Part shown: in pieces, positions 8,161-18,216 of the stretch
Position numbering within the stretch: position 1 is the first letter of the stretch
Layout of the letters: every line of letters starts with the position of its first letter
From: Burkholderiales bacterium
GTDB taxonomy: Bacteria; Pseudomonadota; Gammaproteobacteria; Burkholderiales; Burkholderiaceae_C
Direction of reading: 5' to 3'
Length of the DNA stretch: 64,000 bases
Assembly: GCA_021414305.1 (NCBI GenBank)
Contig: JAIOOS010000015.1
Span: 1-64,000, forward strand
Notes under the pieces: model-generated
Databases searched by the model: none
What the model was told of the DNA's origin: nothing
Seen by the model: the letters and a program-made list of their open reading frames with translations, nothing else
Translations under genes and position numbers: made by a program

Positions 8161-8976
8161 GTGCTCGCCGCCGCCACCGTTCACTTTCCCTACATGACAG
8201 GGTGGCCCGAGCGCGCCACGGCCGAGCATCGCGCCGCCACGACAACCGGTTTCGCGGCCTTGGGCCAGGCCTTCGCCGATGCGGGCATCGAGACGATCGT
8301 CGCCTTCACGAGCGAACACATCGTCAATCTGCAGCCCCGGCTCGCGCCGGCCTTCCTGATCGGCGTGGGCGAGAGCCACGCCGCCTTTCCCGAGCCGCAG
8401 TTCAAGCTCGCGCCGATCACCCGCCGCGGCGATCCGGAGCTGGCCGACGCGCTGGTTCGCGCGCTCTATGCCCGGGGCTTCGACCCTGCCCATTCCAGCG
8501 AGCTGCGTCTCGACCATGGCACCACGCTGCCGCTGGCGCAGATGGGCATCGGCGAGCACGTCCGGGTCGTGCCGATCATCGTCAACAGCGTCTTCCCGCC
8601 GCTGCCGACGCTCACGCGCTGCCGCGATCTCGGTGCCGCCGTGGCTGCAGTGCTCGCCGGCTCCACGCTGGGCCGCCGCGTCGCGCTGCTCGCCACCGGC
8701 GGGATCTCGCACACCGTCGGCGCGCCGGGCATGGAGCGCAACGACCCGGCGTTCGACGCGGCGTTCCTCGGCGCGCTCGCCGAGGCCGACCTCGACCGCG
8801 CCTGCAGCCACTCGGACGCGCGGCTCGACGCAGCCGGCAACGGAACCCACGAGATCCGCAACTGGGTGGCGGTCGCAGGCGCGATGCATCCGGTGCGACC
8901 CCGGGTCGTGACCGACGTCGCGTATGCGCCCGGGTGGGACAGCGGCGTCCATCAGTTGCTGTGGAGCGCACCGTGA
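8161..8976 (+). CDS. Class III extradiol ring-cleavage dioxygenase, LigB-like catalytic subunit
   Basis: 271 aa, LigB/PCAD superfamily, the catalytic subunit that opens a catechol ring at the meta position with Fe(II). Candidate metal and acid-base residues are the His in VHFPYMTG, the His in SEHIVNL, and the conserved DHGTTLPL and GGISHTVGAPG blocks. The C-terminal GTHEIRNWVAVAGAM matches the family. The GTG start at 8161 is preceded by AGGAAGG. It follows the Rieske oxygenase genes and overlaps the LigA-like small subunit (GTGA), giving hydroxylation, dehydrogenation and ring cleavage in one transcript. The exact catechol is unknown; MhpB- or protocatechuate-type substrates are both possible. 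Confidence 0.9.
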   Translation: MLAAATVHFPYMTGWPERATAEHRAATTTGFAALGQAFADAGIETIVAFTSEHIVNLQPRLAPAFLIGVGESHAAFPEPQFKLAPITRRGDPELADALVRALYARGFDPAHSSELRLDHGTTLPLAQMGIGEHVRVVPIIVNSVFPPLPTLTRCRDLGAAVAAVLAGSTLGRRVALLATGGISHTVGAPGMERNDPAFDAAFLGALAEADLDRACSHSDARLDAAGNGTHEIRNWVAVAGAMHPVRPRVVTDVAYAPGWDSGVHQLLWSAP

Positions 8977-9311
8977 GCGCCGCGGCCCTGACGCAATTCC
9001 TGATCGACATCACCCGCGGGCATCGCAAGGAGGCGTTCGCGGCCGACCCCGCGAACGTGGTGGCGGCCTCGACGCTGTCCACGCGCGTCCGCACCGCCGT
9101 TCTCGAACAGGACATCGCGACGCTCTGGCTGGCCGACGCGCATCCGATGGCGCTGATGTACTTCGCCCGCGCGAGCGGCTGGGCCAACGAGCGCTACTAC
9201 CGCTGCATCGCGGACGCCGAGCTCACGAAAGCCGGCCCAGCCGGGGCTGCTCCGACAGCTGAACCCGAGCCGTCGCGAACGCATCGATCGAGCGCTCCAC
9301 ATGCTCCGTGA
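8973..9311 (+). CDS. LigA-like small subunit of extradiol dioxygenase
   Basis: 112 aa; the GTG at 8973 overlaps the LigB-like stop. The region TQFLIDITRGHRKEAFAADP and the later LWLADAHPMALMYFARASGW resemble the LigA domain, a helical subunit that covers the LigB active site in protocatechuate 4,5-dioxygenase-type enzymes. Its last 89 bp overlap the 3' end of the convergent GntR gene, and the encoded tail (rich in Pro, Ala and Ser) looks non-conserved. The LigA assignment rests on size, position and this short pattern, so it is less certain than that of the catalytic subunit. Confidence 0.75.
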   Translation: MSAAALTQFLIDITRGHRKEAFAADPANVVAASTLSTRVRTAVLEQDIATLWLADAHPMALMYFARASGWANERYYRCIADAELTKAGPAGAAPTAEPEPSRTHRSSAPHAP

Positions 9312-9903
9312 TGAGACGGCGGGCGGCCTCGCAGTCATGCCGTTCGAGCGCGTCGACCAGCTCGGCGTGCTCGCGCACCACCTTGTCGTTGCGCATCGAG
9401 GCCACTTGCGTCCCGCTGGCGATCAGGTACATCTTGCCGCGCACGCTCAGCAACTCGCGCCGGATCTGCAGCAGCCCCGCCATCTCGGCCATCCGGATAT
9501 GGAACGCCTCGTCGATGCTGTACATGTCTTCCTGGCTGCGCCGCTTGCCCTTGAGGATGGCGCGCAGCTCGCGGATGTCGCGCGGCGTGGCGGTCTCGCA
9601 GAGTCGGCCGACGACGATCTGTTCCAGCGCTGCCCGCAGCAGGCGAATCTCGCTGATCGCGGCGGGGTCGAGCTCGACCAGGCGATAGCCGCGCTTGGGC
9701 ACGATTTCCACGACGCCGTCGCGAAACAGGTTCAGGAGCGCCTCGCGAACCGGCGTGCGCGACACGCCGAGCGATTCGGCCAGGGAGCTCTCGGAGAACA
9801 GCTGACCGCGCGGGATCTTGCCGTCGCGAATGGCGCGCCGAATCGTGTCGTAGCCCTGTTGGGCCAGGCTCTCCGGGCGAACCAGACTGGGGATCGATGG
9901 CAT
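9223..9903 (-). CDS. GntR-family (FCD/FadR-type) transcriptional regulator
   Basis: An N-terminal winged helix-turn-helix covers about residues 12-75, with the recognition block SLAESLGVSRTPVREALLNLF. A C-terminal all-helical FCD domain follows with candidate metal/ligand His residues in DEAFHIRMAEMAG and HAELVDALERHDCEAARRLITEHVERS. Such proteins repress catabolic operons until a carboxylate effector binds. Start taken as the ATG at 9903 (226 aa); an earlier in-frame ATG at 9957 sits in the presumed promoter. It lies between the ring-cleavage operon and a divergent SDR/hydrolase pair and probably controls one or both. Its 3' end overlaps the LigA-like gene tail-to-tail by 89 bp. Confidence 0.9.
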   Translation of the reverse strand: MPSIPSLVRPESLAQQGYDTIRRAIRDGKIPRGQLFSESSLAESLGVSRTPVREALLNLFRDGVVEIVPKRGYRLVELDPAAISEIRLLRAALEQIVVGRLCETATPRDIRELRAILKGKRRSQEDMYSIDEAFHIRMAEMAGLLQIRRELLSVRGKMYLIASGTQVASMRNDKVVREHAELVDALERHDCEAARRLITEHVERSIDAFATARVQLSEQPRLGRLS

Positions 9904-9943
9904 CGACGATTCGTGAAGACGATGTCCCAGTCGGCAGCGGCTG

Positions 9944-9961
9944 GTTGTATGGAACATTCTA
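9944..9961. promoter_or_regulatory. Candidate GntR autoregulatory site in divergent promoter
   Basis: The 74-bp gap between the GntR gene (9903, minus) and the SDR gene (9978, plus) contains a short A/T-rich island around TTGTATGGAACATTCTAG in otherwise G+C-rich DNA. A regulator binding here could control both genes. The palindrome is imperfect, so this is only a position-based suggestion. Confidence 0.3.
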
Positions 9962-9977
9962 GGGGCGGGGCTTCCCG

Positions 9978-10691
9978 ATGGATCTCGGGCTGAACGGAAG
10001 GGTGGCGCTCGTCACCGGCGCCTCGCGCGGCCTCGGACGCGCCACCGCGCAGACGCTCGCCGCCGAGGGCGCCTTCGTGGTGGCGGTTGCACGGCCGAGC
10101 GTCGAGCTCGCCGATCTCGCCGCGGCGCACGCCGGTCGCTGCGTGACGGTCGAGGGCGACCTGCTCGACCCGGCCCTGCCTCGGCGGGCCGTGGCTGCGG
10201 CCCTGAGCCACTTCGGCAGGCTGGACATCGCCGTGGTCAACACGCCGGGACCGCGCCCGGTCCTTCCTCTGGACGCCGGCGAAGAAGACTTCGCCGCAGC
10301 GTTCGAGTCGACGTTCTATCCGGCGGTGCGGCTCATCCATGCCGTGCGGGAGCCGATGGCAGAGCGGGCATGGGGTCGGATCGTCGTCGTTTCGTCGACC
10401 AGCGTGAAGGCGCCCAAGCCTTTCCTCTGCCTGTCGGCAGCGTCGCGAACCGCCCTCTGGGCCTGGGCCAAGAGCGCAGCGCCGGCGCTCTACGAGCGGG
10501 GCGTCACCATCAATGCCGTGTTCGCCGGCCCGCACGACACGGCACGATCGCGCGAGCTCGGCGTGGCGGGCCGGGTGGTCGGGCGGCCGGACGATTTCGG
10601 CCGCTTCGTCGCCTCGATGTGCGGCGACTCCAGCCGCTTCATCACGGGTGCGGGCTGGCTGCTCGACGGCGGCGAGCTGACGGGGCTGTGA
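9978..10691 (+). CDS. SDR-fold protein lacking the catalytic Tyr/Lys (atypical SDR)
   Basis: 237 aa with a clear Rossmann motif TGASRGLG at residues 13-20 and a C-terminal GAGWLLDGG block. The active-site stretch reads SSTSVKAPKPFLCLSAASRTAL: where classical SDRs have Y-x3-K it has Leu and Arg. The segment NTPGPRP replaces the usual NNAG. Both traits are shared by a recognised SDR subgroup, so this is not a sequencing error. Its reaction is unknown; it may bind NAD(P) and act on an acyl-CoA or ring-cleavage intermediate. It is coupled (GTGA) to the downstream alpha/beta hydrolase. Confidence 0.85.
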   Translation: MDLGLNGRVALVTGASRGLGRATAQTLAAEGAFVVAVARPSVELADLAAAHAGRCVTVEGDLLDPALPRRAVAAALSHFGRLDIAVVNTPGPRPVLPLDAGEEDFAAAFESTFYPAVRLIHAVREPMAERAWGRIVVVSSTSVKAPKPFLCLSAASRTALWAWAKSAAPALYERGVTINAVFAGPHDTARSRELGVAGRVVGRPDDFGRFVASMCGDSSRFITGAGWLLDGGELTGL

Positions 10692-10696
10692 ACGCG

Positions 10697-11467
10697 ATGC
10701 CCCGCCTGCACGTATTGCGCCAGGGCCAGGGGCCGACGCTCCTGCTGCTTCACGGCATCGGATCCAGCGCCACGGCATGGCGCGGGCAGATGGGAATCCT
10801 CGGCGACCGGTTCACCTGCCTCGCGCCGGACCTGCCCGGGTACGGCGAATCGCCGGATGCCTCGGCCCCGGGGCTCGACGCCATCGTCGCGGACGTGGCC
10901 GACGTGCTGGACGGGCAGCCTGCCCATGTCCTCGGCGTGTCGTTCGGCGCCTTGACGGCGCTTGCGCTGGCCCGCCAGCGGCCGGAGCTCGTCATGTCGC
11001 TCGTTCTCTCGGACGCCACCCTCGGCCGGGGCCACCTGCCCCTGGAAGAGCGGCAGCGCTGGTTGCGGCATCGCGAAGGTCTGGCCAACGATCTCGCCGT
11101 GCGCAGCGTGGAACGCGCCGGCGAGATCGCCGGCCGCGGCGCCTCCGCCGCGGTCATCCAGGAGATCGCCTTGCACATGCGACGGGCCCGCCCTGCCGGC
11201 TACCTGGGCGTGGCCCATGCCATCGCCGAGACCGACGCGCGCCCCTGGCTCGCAAGCATCCGCCAGCCGACGCTCCTGCTCTGCGGAGAGGACGACCGGG
11301 TGACCGGGATGGACGTCTCGCAGACCCTGCTCGACCAGCTTGCCGCCGCCCGCCTGCTTGTCATCGCCGGCGCCGGACACGCCCCGCACATCGAGCAGCC
11401 CGATCGGTTCGCGCAGGCCGTGTGCGAGTTCCTGCAGGTACAGGCCGGGAGATCGGGGCCGGCCTGA
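10697..11467 (+). CDS. Alpha/beta hydrolase
   Basis: About 256 aa. The oxyanion-hole block LLLLHGIGSS precedes the nucleophile elbow G-V-S82-F-G; the acid is in GEDDRVTG and the catalytic His in GAGHAPHIEQP. Close in pattern to meta-cleavage product hydrolases and lactone hydrolases (BphD/PcaD-like), which fits a position after ring-cleavage genes. The ATG at 10697 is used; a GTG at 10688 overlapping the SDR stop is an equally coupled alternative. Convergent with the minus-strand lyase gene at 11493. Confidence 0.88.
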   Translation: MPRLHVLRQGQGPTLLLLHGIGSSATAWRGQMGILGDRFTCLAPDLPGYGESPDASAPGLDAIVADVADVLDGQPAHVLGVSFGALTALALARQRPELVMSLVLSDATLGRGHLPLEERQRWLRHREGLANDLAVRSVERAGEIAGRGASAAVIQEIALHMRRARPAGYLGVAHAIAETDARPWLASIRQPTLLLCGEDDRVTGMDVSQTLLDQLAAARLLVIAGAGHAPHIEQPDRFAQAVCEFLQVQAGRSGPA

Positions 11468-11492
11468 GCCGCGAACCGGACTGGCGGATCGG

Positions 11493-12347
11493 TCAGCGGC
11501 CGAGGATGCGGCGCGCCAGGCGCAGGTGCGGCAGGTCGATCATCCGGCCGTCGAGCACCGCAACGCCGTGTTCGGCGAGCGCGACGACCACCCGTTCTGC
11601 CCACGCCCTCTCGTCGGCCGTCGCGCCGAACGCGTCGTTGATCGGGCCGACCTGGTCGGGATGCACCGCCGCCTTGGCGGCGAAGCCGTCGGCCCTGCCC
11701 TCGCGGCATTCGGCCGCGAACGCATCGGCGTCGCGCACGTCGACGAAGACCGCGTCGATCGCGCTGCATTCGGCGGCCGCGGCGGCGAGCAGCACGAGGC
11801 TGCGGGCGAGACGGAACGGCTCGCGGTAGCGGCCCGCCTCGTCGCGGTTGCGCGCCACGCCGAGGTCGCCGGCGAGGTCTTCGCCGCCCCACATCAATCC
11901 AGTCAGGCGCGGCACCGGCCGGCGAAAGTCGGAAAGGGCGAGCACCGACGCGGCGGTTTCGGTGGCGATGCCGACGATGCCCAGCCGTCCGACCGTGATG
12001 CCGGCGCTCTTCTCGACCGTCGCCAGCGCCTCGCCGAGCCGTTCGACATCGGCCGGGCCGCAGCACTTCGGCAGCATCACGCCGGCGATCGCGGCCGCCG
12101 GCAGCGCCGCCAGGTCCGCCGCGAACTCCGGTGACAACAGCGCATTGACACGAATCCAGCAGCGCAGCGGCGGCGGACGCGACGCCGCCAGCGCCGCCAC
12201 CGTGACCTCGCGCGCCGTCGCCTTCTGTGCGGGCACCACCGAGTCTTCCCAGTCGAAGATCAACGCGTCCGCTTCGCCCTGGAGCGCGCGCTCGATCTTG
12301 CGGGCGCTGTCGCCCGGCACGAACAGCCAGGAGCGGGCGGCGTTCAC
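11493..12347 (-). CDS. CitE-like (HpcH/HpaI family) beta-hydroxyacyl-CoA lyase
   Basis: 284 aa TIM-barrel lyase of the citrate-lyase-beta/malyl-CoA family. Conserved blocks are [15 protein letters not shown] at the N-terminus, the metal-site DWEDSV at 32-37 (usually DLEDSV), WIRVN, LPK, and [14 protein letters not shown]. These enzymes cleave (S)-citramalyl-CoA, malyl-CoA or (R)-HMG-CoA into acetyl-CoA plus an oxo acid. The GTG start at 12347 overlaps the MaoC stop (GTGA). The gene order lyase-MaoC-AccA-AccD matches the mycobacterial leucine locus, where the CitE-like enzyme is a (R)-HMG-CoA lyase, so that reaction is a good candidate. Confidence 0.88.
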   Translation of the reverse strand: MNAARSWLFVPGDSARKIERALQGEADALIFDWEDSVVPAQKATAREVTVAALAASRPPPLRCWIRVNALLSPEFAADLAALPAAAIAGVMLPKCCGPADVERLGEALATVEKSAGITVGRLGIVGIATETAASVLALSDFRRPVPRLTGLMWGGEDLAGDLGVARNRDEAGRYREPFRLARSLVLLAAAAAECSAIDAVFVDVRDADAFAAECREGRADGFAAKAAVHPDQVGPINDAFGATADERAWAERVVVALAEHGVAVLDGRMIDLPHLRLARRILGR

Positions 12348-12820
12348 GCCGCCGGCAGGCGATGCATGAATGCGCTGCGCGTGCAGCGCGCGACCTCGAC
12401 CTCGCTCTGGTTGAAGGCGACGTGGCGGAACTCGACGATGCCGGCGTTCGGCCGCGAGCCGCTCGCGCGCAGCGACAGCACCTCGGTCTTCACGTGCAGC
12501 GTGTCGCCCTGGAACACCGGCGCCGGGAACAGCACCTCGCGCATGCCGAGGTTGGCGATGGTCGTGCGCAGCGTCGTCTCGGCGACCGAGATGCCGATCA
12601 TCAGACCGAGCGTGAGCAGGCTGTTGACGAGCGGCCGGCCGAACTCGGTGGCGGCCGCGTAGTGCGCGTCGATGTGAAGCGGCTGCGGGTTCATGGTCAT
12701 GGTCGAGAACTGCACGTTGTCCCACTCGGTGACGGTGCGCGTCATCGCGTGATCGAAGGTCATGCCGACGCTGAACTCCTCGAAGTACAGGCCGCGCATC
12801 GTCCTGGCCTTCGTGCTCAT
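12344..12820 (-). CDS. MaoC-like acyl-CoA hydratase/dehydratase
   Basis: 158 aa hotdog protein. The N-terminal [22 protein letters not shown] and the hydratase block [24 protein letters not shown] carry the catalytic Asp/His pair (D-x4-H-like) of R-specific hydratases. It would hydrate the unsaturated CoA ester made by the neighbouring carboxylase, producing the substrate for the CitE-like lyase. Overlaps by 4 bp at both ends with its neighbours (GTGA and ATGA), strong evidence for one pathway. Confidence 0.9.
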   Translation of the reverse strand: MSTKARTMRGLYFEEFSVGMTFDHAMTRTVTEWDNVQFSTMTMNPQPLHIDAHYAAATEFGRPLVNSLLTLGLMIGISVAETTLRTTIANLGMREVLFPAPVFQGDTLHVKTEVLSLRASGSRPNAGIVEFRHVAFNQSEVEVARCTRSAFMHRLPAA

Positions 12821-14898
12821 GTCGTCGCTCCCATCGTGGCTTCCGCAACGGCCGGCTCGAGCTGCACCAGCACCTGCGCGCGCGGCACCACGTCGCCCGG
12901 CTTGCACAGCACGGCGGCGACGACGCCGTCGCGCGCCGCGACCAGCGGGAATATCAGCTTCATCGCCTCCATCACGACCAGCACCTGGCCGGTGGAGACG
13001 CTGTCGCCCGCGCCGACGTGGATCTCGGTGACCGCGCCGGGCATCTCGGAACGAAGCTCGTCGCCCTGCGCACCGGACGTGGTCGCGGCGCGGGCCAGCG
13101 CCCTCACCTCGCTGAGGACCTGCAGGCGCCAGCGCGTGCCGACATGGTTGACGACGATGCTGTCGCCCTCGCGCGCCACGAGGTAGCGGCGAGCGGGGCC
13201 GTGGCCGGGCGAGAGCAGCAGGACGTCGTCTGCCGTCCAGCGTGCGCGGACCGCTTCGGCGGCACCGTCGCCGGTGCGCACGAGGTAGTCGTCGCCTCCC
13301 GTCGCGGCCGCCGTGCCCGCCACCGGTCCGGCGGCGGAATCGCCGCGCTCGATCGAGAGCGCCGTCTCTTCCCCGTCGAGCGCCACCCGCACGCGCATCG
13401 CCCCGCGCCGGCCGGCAGCCGCCATGAAGCGATAGCCACTGGCGCGCTGCCAGTGATCCTGCGCATCGACACCGCCTCCTCCGCGCTCGCGCAGCGCGTA
13501 CAGCGCCGCGGCGACGCGCGCACCGCGCAGCGCGGCCGGATCGCCCTGCCAGCCCGCGGGAAAGGCTTCGCCGAGAAAGCCGGTCGTCAGCCGCCCGCTG
13601 CGAAACAGCGGATGCTCGACGATGTCGGCGAGCAGGCTCTGGTTGGTGCCGATGCCAGCGGCCTCGAACGCCGCGAGACCGTCGCGCAAACGGTCGACCG
13701 CCTGCGCCCGCGTCGGCCCGTGGCCGATCAGCTTGGCGACCATCGAGTCGTAGTGGGGCGAGATCACCGAGCCGGCGGCAATGCCGCTGTCGACGCGCAG
13801 GCCGGGCAAGGCCGGCTCCACGTAGCGGCCGACGGTGCCGAACTCCGGTTGATGGCCGCGCGACGGATCCTCGCAATTCACGCGCGCCTCGATGGCCCAG
13901 CCGCCGCTGGCGATCTCGTCCTGCGCGAGCGGCAAGGCCTCGCCGGCCGCGATCCGGATCTGCCATTCCACGAGGTCGAGCCCGGTGATCATCTCGGTCA
14001 CCGGATGCTCGACCTGCAGCCGCGTGTTCATCTCGAGGAAGTACGGCGTGTCCGCGCCTTCGGCGAGCACGAACTCGACCGTGCCGAGCGAGTCGTAGCC
14101 GATCTCGCGCCCGAGCTTCAGCGCGGCGGTGAACAGCCGCTCGCGCACCGCCGCCGGCAGCCGCGGCGCCGGCGCCTCCTCGATCACCTTCTGGTAGTTG
14201 CGCTGGATCGAGCATTCGCGCTCGAACAGATGGACCAGACCGCCATGCGTGTCGCCGGCGAGTTGCACCTCGAGATGGCGCGGCCGCTCGATCAGCTTCT
14301 CGATCAGCACCCGGTCGTCGCCGAAAGCGCGCTGCGCCTCGCGCTTCGCCAGATCGAGCTGGGCGGCGAAGTCGGCCAGGTCGTCGACCCGGCGCATGCC
14401 TTTGCCGCCGCCGCCCGCGCTCGCCTTGATCAGCAACGGCACGCCGATCGCGCGCGCTTCCACGAGCAGCAGCCTGGGCTCCTGCGAATCGCCGTGGTAG
14501 CCCGGCACGCAGGGCACGCCGGCGCGGGCGGCGATGCGCTTGGACTCGATCTTCGAGCCCATGCGCTCGATCACCTCCGCGCGCGGGCCGACCCATGCGA
14601 TGCCATGCTCGGTGCAGCGGCGCACGAGCTGCGTGCTTTCCGAGAGAAAGCCGTAGCCCGGATGAACGGCCTTCGCGCCGGAGGCGATGGCCGCCTGCAC
14701 GATCACCTCGGCGTCGAGGTAGCTGCGGGTCGCCTCGGCCGGGCCGATGCGGATGGCGACGTCGGCCTCGCGCACATGACGCGCCGTCGCATCGGCATCC
14801 GAGTACACCGCGATCGTGCGCAGGCCGAGCCGGCGGGCGCTGCGGATGATCCGGCAGGCGATCTCGCCCCGGTTGGCGATCAGGAGGGATTCGAACAT
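12817..14898 (-). CDS. Acyl-CoA carboxylase alpha subunit (biotin carboxylase plus biotin carrier)
   Basis: 693 aa. The N-terminal biotin carboxylase starts [21 protein letters not shown], with ATP-grasp Gly-rich loop [12 protein letters not shown] and catalytic block [17 protein letters not shown]. The C-terminal carrier domain has EAMKL at 644-648 with biotinyl Lys647. This layout is that of methylcrotonyl-, geranyl- and propionyl-CoA carboxylase alpha chains. The 12-bp gap to the beta subunit and overlap with the MaoC gene place it in an acyl-CoA catabolic operon. Substrate unknown; a 3-methylcrotonyl-CoA-like enoyl-CoA would fit the downstream hydratase and lyase. Confidence 0.93.
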   Translation of the reverse strand: MFESLLIANRGEIACRIIRSARRLGLRTIAVYSDADATARHVREADVAIRIGPAEATRSYLDAEVIVQAAIASGAKAVHPGYGFLSESTQLVRRCTEHGIAWVGPRAEVIERMGSKIESKRIAARAGVPCVPGYHGDSQEPRLLLVEARAIGVPLLIKASAGGGGKGMRRVDDLADFAAQLDLAKREAQRAFGDDRVLIEKLIERPRHLEVQLAGDTHGGLVHLFERECSIQRNYQKVIEEAPAPRLPAAVRERLFTAALKLGREIGYDSLGTVEFVLAEGADTPYFLEMNTRLQVEHPVTEMITGLDLVEWQIRIAAGEALPLAQDEIASGGWAIEARVNCEDPSRGHQPEFGTVGRYVEPALPGLRVDSGIAAGSVISPHYDSMVAKLIGHGPTRAQAVDRLRDGLAAFEAAGIGTNQSLLADIVEHPLFRSGRLTTGFLGEAFPAGWQGDPAALRGARVAAALYALRERGGGGVDAQDHWQRASGYRFMAAAGRRGAMRVRVALDGEETALSIERGDSAAGPVAGTAAATGGDDYLVRTGDGAAEAVRARWTADDVLLLSPGHGPARRYLVAREGDSIVVNHVGTRWRLQVLSEVRALARAATTSGAQGDELRSEMPGAVTEIHVGAGDSVSTGQVLVVMEAMKLIFPLVAARDGVVAAVLCKPGDVVPRAQVLVQLEPAVAEATMGATT

Positions 14899-14910
14899 CG
14901 TCGCGCCCGC

Positions 14911-16509
<1,599 letters not shown>

Positions 16510-16516
16510 GCCGGAA

Positions 16517-16996
16517 TCAGGCCAGCACGTAGTGGAAGTCGGTGATCTTTCCCTCGGGCGCGTCGATGAACTCGACCTTGACCCGCGTGCCGGGCTTCAG
16601 CTTCGCCGCCGCGGCGGGCACGTCGCCCAGGTCCATGCCGCGCACGAAGTTGACCATCGCCGTGCTCACGCCGTCGAGCCGCACGTAGGCGATCGCGTAG
16701 GGCGGCGGCGGCAGGTTGTCGAACGCGGCGCTGACGATGGTGGCGGCCTCGATCGTGCCTTCCTGGCCGGCGTCGACGAAGCCGTCGCACTTCTCGAAGC
16801 TGCGCTCGCAGTAGGCGCGCGGCGGCAGGTAGGTGAGGCCGGAGGCACTGCAGCGCGTGGCGACGATGCGCTTCTCCTTCAGCGCGTCGAAGAAGCGCGC
16901 GCCGACCTCGCCGACCGGGTAGTTGTAGCGGACGTGCCACTCGCCGTGGACGACGTGGTGCGCGGGCGTGGCCGAAGCGGCGGTGCTCTTGCTCAT
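16517..16996 (-). CDS. DUF35 (OB-fold with rubredoxin-like Zn ribbon) acyl-CoA-associated protein
   Basis: 159 aa. The N-terminal helix is followed by a zinc-ribbon-like segment with Cys in ATRCSASG, PPRAYC and FEKC. The second Cys of the usual C-x2-C pair is missing, so the ribbon may be degenerate. The OB-fold follows (GTIEAATIVSAAF through YAIAYVRLDG to VEFIDA). DUF35 proteins bind thiolase-like partners, as in Ltp2-ChsH2 retro-aldolase and archaeal HMG-CoA synthase complexes. It sits 14 bp after a Cys-less thiolase-like gene, exactly the expected partner. Confidence 0.88.
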   Translation of the reverse strand: MSKSTAASATPAHHVVHGEWHVRYNYPVGEVGARFFDALKEKRIVATRCSASGLTYLPPRAYCERSFEKCDGFVDAGQEGTIEAATIVSAAFDNLPPPPYAIAYVRLDGVSTAMVNFVRGMDLGDVPAAAAKLKPGTRVKVEFIDAPEGKITDFHYVLA

Positions 16997-17010
16997 GGCA
17001 GGTAATCCTT

Positions 17011-18216
17011 TCAGGCGCCGGCCGCGGCTCGGCGCGGCTCGTCGCTCAGCATCGTGACGGTGAAGAACTGGGTCGAGCCGCCGATCGCGGTGGCCACGAC
17101 GTTGTGCACGTCCTTGACCTGCATCGCCGCGGAACGGCCCATGACCTGGCGCGCGGCCTCGGCCGCGCGCACCAGACCGGTGACGCCGATCGGGTTGGTG
17201 CAGAGGGTGCCGCCCGAAGGATTGACTGCAAGCTGGCCGGTCATGTCGAACGCACCCTCGTCGCTCAGGTTCTGCGCGGTGCCGCTTGCGCAGAAGCCGA
17301 GCGACTCGAGCTGCGGAAACTGGAACGAGCTGAACGGGTCGTAGATCTCGACCGCCTGCACCTGGCGCATCGGGTCGGTGATGCCGGCCTGCCGGTAGCA
17401 CTCGCGCGCGGCCTGCTTCAGCTCGGAGTAGTCGGCGAAGTCGGTGTCGGCCTCGGGGCCCATGCGATCGCCCATGAAGACCGTGTTCGAAACGCCCGCA
17501 GTGCCGGTCACGAAGGCGGGCCGGCTGCAACGCTCCTTCGCCAGCGCTTCGGTGGTGAGCACGACCGCGGCGGCGCCCGCCGAGCGCGGGCAGATGTCGA
17601 ACAGCTTGTAGGGCCAGGAGACACGCTTCGAGTTCATCACCGCGGCGATGTCGATCTCGCCCTTCAGGTGCGCCGAGGGGTTGGCGAGCGCGTTGCGCCG
17701 GGCCCGGACCACGACGTTGGCGTACTGCTCCTCGGTGGTGCCGTACTTGTGCATGTAGCGCTGCGTCGCCAGCGCCGTCATCGTCACCGTGTTGAGGGCG
17801 AAGTCCTGCTCGTAGAAGGCGTCCCAGATCAGGTTCAGCACGAACTGCGCGTCGGGCGTTTCGGTGATGCGATCGGCGCCGACCACCAGCACGGTGCCGT
17901 ACTGGCCCGAGGCAACGTGCGAGTACGCCGCCTGGAAGGCCGAGCCGCCGGTCGCGCCTCCCGTGTGCACGCGCATGAACGGCTTGCCGCGCGCCCAGGC
18001 GTAGTCGACCGCCCACTTGTCGGCGTCGGCGACGCCCATGAAGGTGGTCGGCGCCATCGAGAACACGACGGCGTCGACCTGCCCCGGCTCGAGGCCGGCG
18101 TCCTTGAGCGCCAGCGTCACCGCCTCCTGCGCCAGCTCGGGATAGGTCATCTCGTCGTAGCGCGACCGGAACGCGGTCTGCCCGACGCCGATGACGGCAA
18201 CGCTCTGCGCCTTCAT
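17011..18216 (-). CDS. Thiolase-like protein without the nucleophilic Cys (SCP2-thiolase/Ltp2-like)
   Basis: 401 aa thiolase fold. The block aligned with the active-site ENACASG reads VHTGGATGG at residues 83-91, so the acylated Cys is Gly87. The C-terminal GHPIGATG equivalent is TNPIGVTG, with Asn for His. It therefore cannot do ordinary Claisen thiolysis. Homologous Cys-less proteins with DUF35 partners act as aldolases (for example Ltp2 in steroid side-chain loss) or scaffolds. ATGA overlap with the second thiolase-like gene upstream and 14-bp spacing to DUF35 suggest a three-protein complex. Confidence 0.88.
   Translation of the reverse strand: MKAQSVAVIGVGQTAFRSRYDEMTYPELAQEAVTLALKDAGLEPGQVDAVVFSMAPTTFMGVADADKWAVDYAWARGKPFMRVHTGGATGGSAFQAAYSHVASGQYGTVLVVGADRITETPDAQFVLNLIWDAFYEQDFALNTVTMTALATQRYMHKYGTTEEQYANVVVRARRNALANPSAHLKGEIDIAAVMNSKRVSWPYKLFDICPRSAGAAAVVLTTEALAKERCSRPAFVTGTAGVSNTVFMGDRMGPEADTDFADYSELKQAARECYRQAGITDPMRQVQAVEIYDPFSSFQFPQLESLGFCASGTAQNLSDEGAFDMTGQLAVNPSGGTLCTNPIGVTGLVRAAEAARQVMGRSAAMQVKDVHNVVATAIGGSTQFFTVTMLSDEPRRAAAGA

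Noticed and set aside
9944..9961. Fifth copy of the three-half-site operator upstream of the GntR gene
   Set aside because: It contains TTCC on the minus strand but lacks both partner half-sites at 11-bp spacing.
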